The notes under the pieces: generated by a model
Databases searched by the model: none
Seen by the model: only the letters and a program-made list of their open reading frames with translations
What the model was told of the DNA's origin: nothing
Source: Patescibacteria group bacterium
GTDB lineage: Bacteria; Patescibacteria; Microgenomatia; Levybacterales; UBA12049
Assembly: GCA_023381035.1 (NCBI GenBank)
Contig: JAMCTK010000027.1
Span: 1-8,925, forward strand
DNA: 8,925 nucleotides
Reading direction: 5' to 3'
Shown here: positions 5,935-8,925 of the stretch, piece by piece
Position numbering within the stretch: position 1 is the stretch's first letter
Layout: each line of letters opens with the position of its first letter
Translations under genes and position numbers: made by a program

Positions 5935-6395
5935 GGACTTGGAAAAGCTTGAAAATTAGACAGACAAGATTGAAGCTCCACGGAATGACAAAATATATTT
6001 GATCTATCTTTACAATCGGTATCACTCCAGGAAACATCCGATATGACCTTACTTCCACCAGAACAGCTGGTATCATCATGCTGAATTTCCACTGTTCTGA
6101 CATAATTACCGACGTTTTGACCGCAACCATCCACTCCTTCCGGAGTCAATTCAGTGCTTCCTTCGGCTAGGCAATTGATCCCGCTCAAAGCTCTAAAGCT
6201 TGCCCAATTAGAACGAGATAAATCCCTAGTAATCTCTAATCCCTCCTGAGCGTATTGTGTAGCCGAACCTTGGCTCTTTGCAGACTGAGCATTGTTTAGC
6301 GAAGAGATAACCATAACTGTTATTGCCGCAATTATGACAACAGCTGCACCCAGAGCAATCAATGTTTCAACTAAAACTGTCCCTCGTTGATTCAT
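5931..6395 (-). CDS. PilV/GspI-like minor pilin
   Basis: The 154-residue product has a very short leader, MNQRG, cleaved after Gly5 before TVLVETLIALGAAVVIIAA; mature residue 5 is glutamate (Glu10). The ETLIAL core resembles the EVLVAL signature of PilV/GspI proteins. The helix is followed by AQEGLEITRDLSRSNW (49-64), a common PilV-type segment. The exterior domain has six cysteines (75, 91, 111, 128, 136, 144), the most of any protein here, in about 80 residues. The ATG overlaps the TAA stop of the GspH-like gene by one base, and the stop overlaps the next start by four, so translation is probably coupled along the series. Confidence 0.8.
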   Translation of the reverse strand: MNQRGTVLVETLIALGAAVVIIAAITVMVISSLNNAQSAKSQGSATQYAQEGLEITRDLSRSNWASFRALSGINCLAEGSTELTPEGVDGCGQNVGNYVRTVEIQHDDTSCSGGSKVISDVSWSDTDCKDRSNIFCHSVELQSCLSNFQAFPSP

Positions 6396-6913
6396 TAGTT
6401 TAATTTTATATTACCTGCACCATCAACGTTCAAAACTTTTGAATTACCATATCCTTTAATGGTTACTATTCCTGCTCCTTGAACGCTATTTGTCAAAACT
6501 CCAAAGAAAAAGTTAGTTGATGTTGTATCGGGACTTGACGCAAAAGTTATGTTAGTGGGAAGTTTTCCCGATTTAATTAGGAATTCATTTCCTCCACAGT
6601 TTACATAAAGCTTAAAAGTTGTAGTAGAATCAATAGCAACACTATATCCTTCCAGGGTTCTTCCTATACATAAATTGTCCGGCTTTACCTGAGACATAGC
6701 ACGTGATTTTGCCACATTCAAAACCGAATAAAGCTCTACTGCGCCCGATTGCAATGCACTGACTTTACTTTGATTCACAAAAGCAGCTATTCCAATCGTT
6801 GAAAGAGTCGCAATTACCGTTAAGGAGATAATAAGTTCTATTAAAGTAAAACCGAAATTTTTTTTAATAATAGGTTCTTTGTTAATTCCGTTTCTTAGCA
6901 GTTTTTTTCTCAT
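6395..6913 (-). CDS. GspH/FimT-like minor pilin
   Basis: The 172-residue protein has a long, basic 21-residue leader ending KNFG, cleaved before FTLIELIISLTVIATLSTIG, with the glutamate at mature position 5 (Glu26). After the helix, VSALQSGAVELYSVLNVAKSRAMS (51-74) is the FimT/GspH-type helical extension. The C-terminal GAGIVTIKGYGNSKVLNVDGAGNI (137-170 region) resembles the beta-strand ending of this family, where the segments read along the lines of V.V...G.....G.I. Two cysteines occur (82, 106). The gene begins a new stretch after a 37-base gap in which I see no convincing promoter, and no Shine-Dalgarno site precedes the ATG. An FtsZ-type or adhesin role is not suggested. Confidence 0.83.
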   Translation of the reverse strand: MRKKLLRNGINKEPIIKKNFGFTLIELIISLTVIATLSTIGIAAFVNQSKVSALQSGAVELYSVLNVAKSRAMSQVKPDNLCIGRTLEGYSVAIDSTTTFKLYVNCGGNEFLIKSGKLPTNITFASSPDTTSTNFFFGVLTNSVQGAGIVTIKGYGNSKVLNVDGAGNIKLN

Positions 6914-6950
6914 TTAACTTAACAGTGTTGATCATTAATATAGCTGCAAT

Positions 6951-7424
6951 CTATGGGTTTTCAAGAGTCATGGACCAATTAGTTGAGCCGCCCGTACAAG
7001 CTGATGGATCATTCGAAGTATCTTTTTGAGAATCATTAACATTTTCCAAGCAAGCGATTAACACGTAAGACATTGGGGGAGTACCGGTCGTAGTGTAGGA
7101 GTATGTATCACCTGAAACTGGATCACAGGGAAGTTTTTGTATATAAACATTGCTGGTAGTTGCACCTGTAAGAGGGTCTCCGCATGCTGGAAGAGCTGCT
7201 GGATAACTACTTTCATCTGCTCTGTATAATTCTAAAGCTGATTGAATCTGTCTCATATCCGATTTTCTTTGTGAATCCCTACTTCTTTGTCTTACACCAA
7301 TAAAATTGGCCATAAGTAAAGCTGCTAAAACTCCTATGATTGCAATTACTATTAAAAGCTCAATTAGAGTAAAAGCATCCTTTTTTCTAAAAATTTTAAA
7401 ATGAGACATGTTAATTTGTTTCAT
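6951..7424 (-). CDS. GspG-like type IV pilin with Ala at the cleavage site
   Basis: The 157-residue product has a 17-residue leader and the hydrophobic start FTLIELLIVIAIIGVLAALL with glutamate at mature position 5 (Glu22). The residue before the cleavage point is alanine (KKDA/F), not the near-universal glycine. RSRDSQRKSDMRQIQSALEL (47-66) and YRADESSYP are typical of G-type pilins, as is YIQKLPCDPVSGDTYSY (94-110), which matches the loop between the helix and beta-sheet in GspG. It then reads MSYVLIACLEN. Four cysteines (81, 100, 125, 143) could give two disulfides. The ATG shares an ATGA overlap with the upstream pilin gene; Met6 is an alternative start that would leave an 11-residue leader. 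It is a candidate shaft subunit. Confidence 0.86.
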   Translation of the reverse strand: MKQINMSHFKIFRKKDAFTLIELLIVIAIIGVLAALLMANFIGVRQRSRDSQRKSDMRQIQSALELYRADESSYPAALPACGDPLTGATTSNVYIQKLPCDPVSGDTYSYTTTGTPPMSYVLIACLENVNDSQKDTSNDPSACTGGSTNWSMTLENP

Positions 7425-7924
7425 GGGCTTACATTTGGACTACTAACCCCATAAGTGCAAACCCCTCCGCAAGCAACAGTTAAATCAGGCTCTCCTCCAA
7501 CACCTGTCAAGCCTGTGCAAGCATCACCATTGTTGCAAAGCTGAGGATCACCTGTTCTTTCCAGACTAGCATATAAATAATAACTTTGTCCACCGCTTGA
7601 ATAGTATACGTAAGTTCCGGAAGGACTTTTGGGAAGAATGTTCATATAGGGTTGCCATGAAGTTCCCCAATCAACCACGTTTCCGTTAAGAGCTTTAATC
7701 CTAAAATCTCCCGAACCATTTATTTCAGGATAACTCCCATTATCTTCGTAGAAACTTTCCAAAGCTTTTTGAATTTGTGATAAATCAGCTTTTTTTCTTG
7801 CGTCGCTTGCTTTTTTGAATTGCTCAGAAGGATTGAGGATAGAAATGGCTCCAACAGAAATAACAGAAAGAATTCCGACAACTACCAACAGCTCAACTAG
7901 TGTAAAACCTAATTGTTTTTTCAT
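7421..7924 (-). CDS. GspG-like type IV pilin (first of the series)
   Basis: A 167-residue pilin with a compact leader MKKQLG, cleaved after Gly6, then FTLVELLVVVGILSVISVG with glutamate at mature position 5 (Glu11). The segment DARKKADLSQIQKALESFYE (41-60) followed by DNGSYPE is the G-type amphipathic helix and turn. LPKSPSGTYVYYSSGGQSYY (97-116) corresponds to the conserved LP.DP.G loop region but lacks its usual aspartate-proline pair. Four cysteines cluster near the C-terminus (130, 136, 152, 156). It is the first pilin after pilD, four bases downstream, and with the next gene forms a tandem pair of G-like pilins. I cannot tell which of the two is the major subunit. Only a weak AGG precedes the ATG. 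Confidence 0.85.
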   Translation of the reverse strand: MKKQLGFTLVELLVVVGILSVISVGAISILNPSEQFKKASDARKKADLSQIQKALESFYEDNGSYPEINGSGDFRIKALNGNVVDWGTSWQPYMNILPKSPSGTYVYYSSGGQSYYLYASLERTGDPQLCNNGDACTGLTGVGGEPDLTVACGGVCTYGVSSPNVSP

Positions 7925-7928
7925 AATT

Positions 7929-8705
7929 TTAAAGACCTAATATCTTAAGCAAGACATTGGTAATTTTGTCTCCCCAAAGATACACAACAAACAAAGATAC
8001 TGACAAGAATGGTCCAAAAGGAACAGCATTCGAGTATCTCTTTTTTCCTAATAAAATAAGTATGATCGAAGTAAAAGCACCTGTCAAGAAGGCCATATAT
8101 AAAGCTGTAATAACGTTTGGAAAACCGACTAAAAATCCAATAATAAAAGCAAATTTCACATCTCCAAAACCCATTCCTTTTTCTTTTGTTACAAAATAAA
8201 GCACAAGAAAAAAAATAAAGGCTCCCACTCCGGACAGCGAATTATTAATAAATGTTTGCTGCATAAAAACCAATTTAAATGTAAATAGAACAACTGTTAA
8301 TGCGAGTAGAATTTTGTCCGGAATGATTCCATATTTAATATCAGTCGTAAATATTGCAATTAAAAATGCCACTAAAAGAAAATTAAATAAAAGTATGTAT
8401 AAAACATCAGGATTTTGATAGAACATCGTAATTGTATAAAAATACATAAATAAAAAGAGCAGGGAAGTGACGATCTCAACAATCGGATATTGTATGCTTA
8501 ATTTTTTCTTGCAATACCTACATTTTCCATTTAAAAAAATAAAGGAAAATACTGGCACAAGATCATACCATTTCAGAGTTTTTTTACAATAATCACAATG
8601 AGATCTTCCTTTAAAGATCGTTTCGTTCTTAGGAAGCCTATCAATTGCAACATTTAGAAAAGAACCAATTGCAAGGCCTAATATTAGAATAATTAATAAA
8701 CTCAT
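7929..8705 (-). CDS. pilD: Prepilin peptidase (leader peptidase / N-methyltransferase) PilD
   Basis: PilD is a polytopic inner-membrane aspartic protease that removes the leader of type IV prepilins, and in many bacteria methylates the new N-terminus. The 258-residue protein opens with a membrane helix and GSFLNVAIDRLP (14-25). It has two zinc-binding pairs, Cys37/Cys40 and Cys62/Cys65, bracketing the cytoplasmic domain, as in full bifunctional enzymes. The two catalytic aspartates are Asp122 in TTDIKYGIIPD and Asp182 in GMGFGDVKFAF. About seven or eight hydrophobic segments are visible. All its likely substrates, six pilin-like proteins, follow directly downstream. The ATG at 8705 lies 13 A/T-only bases after the preceding gene, with no Shine-Dalgarno site. 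Confidence 0.96.
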   Translation of the reverse strand: MSLLIILILGLAIGSFLNVAIDRLPKNETIFKGRSHCDYCKKTLKWYDLVPVFSFIFLNGKCRYCKKKLSIQYPIVEIVTSLLFLFMYFYTITMFYQNPDVLYILLFNFLLVAFLIAIFTTDIKYGIIPDKILLALTVVLFTFKLVFMQQTFINNSLSGVGAFIFFLVLYFVTKEKGMGFGDVKFAFIIGFLVGFPNVITALYMAFLTGAFTSIILILLGKKRYSNAVPFGPFLSVSLFVVYLWGDKITNVLLKILGL

Positions 8706-8718
8706 TAAATATTAAAAT

Positions 8719-8925
8719 TTATTTATCTAGATAATCTTTTATGTCTGTTGAAAAATCTGAACCAAAAAGAACTTTATACTTCATAAGAGTGTTCTTACTT
8801 CTTCTATCATCCTTAAAACAAGTATGATAAAGATTAAATAAAGATATGTATGTCATTTTATAAAAAGGATTAATAGCAAGAGATTTATTGTATTTTTTTT
8901 CAGCTTTATATATGGCCTTCTTGAC
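8719..8925 (-). CDS. 3' end of a possible TPR-repeat protein (partial)
   Basis: The minus strand is open from the window edge to TAA at 8721-8719, giving the last 68 residues of a protein. Its 5' part lies outside the window. The stretch AEKKYNKSLAINPFY followed by a further helix with LFNLY fits the tetratricopeptide pattern (Y.KAL.INP.Y..AY..L..LY). The rest, FKDDRRSKNTLMKYKVLFGS and a charged tail, has no motif I recognise. TPR proteins and TPR-bearing membrane proteins are common beside pilus genes, but a single imperfect repeat is weak evidence. It is 13 bases upstream of pilD in the same direction, so it probably belongs to the same transcript. Confidence 0.55.
   Translation of the reverse strand, partial: VKKAIYKAEKKYNKSLAINPFYKMTYISLFNLYHTCFKDDRRSKNTLMKYKVLFGSDFSTDIKDYLDK

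Noticed and set aside
5921..6130. Minus-strand frame inside the PilV-like gene
   Set aside because: An out-of-frame reading of the cysteine-rich pilin domain; the pilin frame has the signal sequence and coupled start and stop.
6914..6950. Promoter in the gap before the GspH-like gene
   Set aside because: TATATT is present on the minus strand, but no acceptable -35 box lies at the right distance.
7957..8199. Plus-strand open frame opposite pilD
   Set aside because: Antisense to the catalytic second half of the peptidase; no supporting motif or promoter.
2211..8705. A dedicated type II secretion system
   Set aside because: The platform is split into PilM and PilN rather than a fused GspL, and no secretin or GspC is present, so a type IV pilus or competence pseudopilus fits better.

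Overview
The window looks like a chromosomal segment of a Candidate Phyla Radiation (Patescibacteria) bacterium, most likely Microgenomates-like. I infer this from the A+T-rich composition, the very compact proteins, tight gene packing with few Shine-Dalgarno sites, and a type IV pilus cluster with no outer-membrane components. UGA is used as an ordinary stop codon (end of nusB, and several ATGA overlaps), so this is not one of the CPR lineages that recode UGA. The phylum call rests on gene style and context, not on a marker phylogeny.

Positions 1-2224, plus strand: a translation and RNA-processing block. It holds the last codons of an upstream gene (possibly ribosomal protein bL32), then nusB, rnc (RNase III), rpsP (bS16), a small KH-domain protein (KhpA/YlqC) and trmD (tRNA m1G37 methyltransferase). 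rpsP has a very good sigma70-type promoter whose predicted start site lies only a few bases before the ATG, so its transcript is probably leaderless. rimM and rplS, the usual partners of rpsP and trmD, are not in this block.

Positions 2211-8925, minus strand: a type IV pilus / pseudopilus assembly cluster, transcribed from high to low coordinates. In that order it holds the 3' end of a TPR-like protein, prepilin peptidase PilD, two GspG-like pilins, a GspH/FimT-like, a PilV/GspI-like, a PulJ/PilW-like and a PilX/GspK-like minor pilin, then PilM, PilN and PilO. From the first pilin onward the order G-G-H-I-J-K-L-M matches that of type II secretion operons, with PilM plus PilN standing for GspL and PilO for GspM. 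Most junctions overlap or lie within a few bases. The exceptions are a 37-bp gap before the GspH-like gene and a 48-bp gap before the PilX-like gene; the second contains a candidate internal promoter.

How the genes work together: PilD would cut the leader peptides of the six pilin-like proteins. The GspG-like proteins are candidates for the fibre shaft, and the H/I/J/K-like proteins for a priming and tip complex. PilM-PilN-PilO would form the inner-membrane platform that couples the fibre to motor ATPases. PilB, PilC and PilT are not in the window, and neither are PilP or the secretin PilQ. The pilus cluster ends by colliding tail to tail with trmD, with a 14-bp overlap. Every pilin-like protein has an even number of cysteines, while PilM, PilN and PilO have none, which suggests disulfide-stabilised exterior domains. 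I see no mobile element, CRISPR array, rRNA or tRNA.
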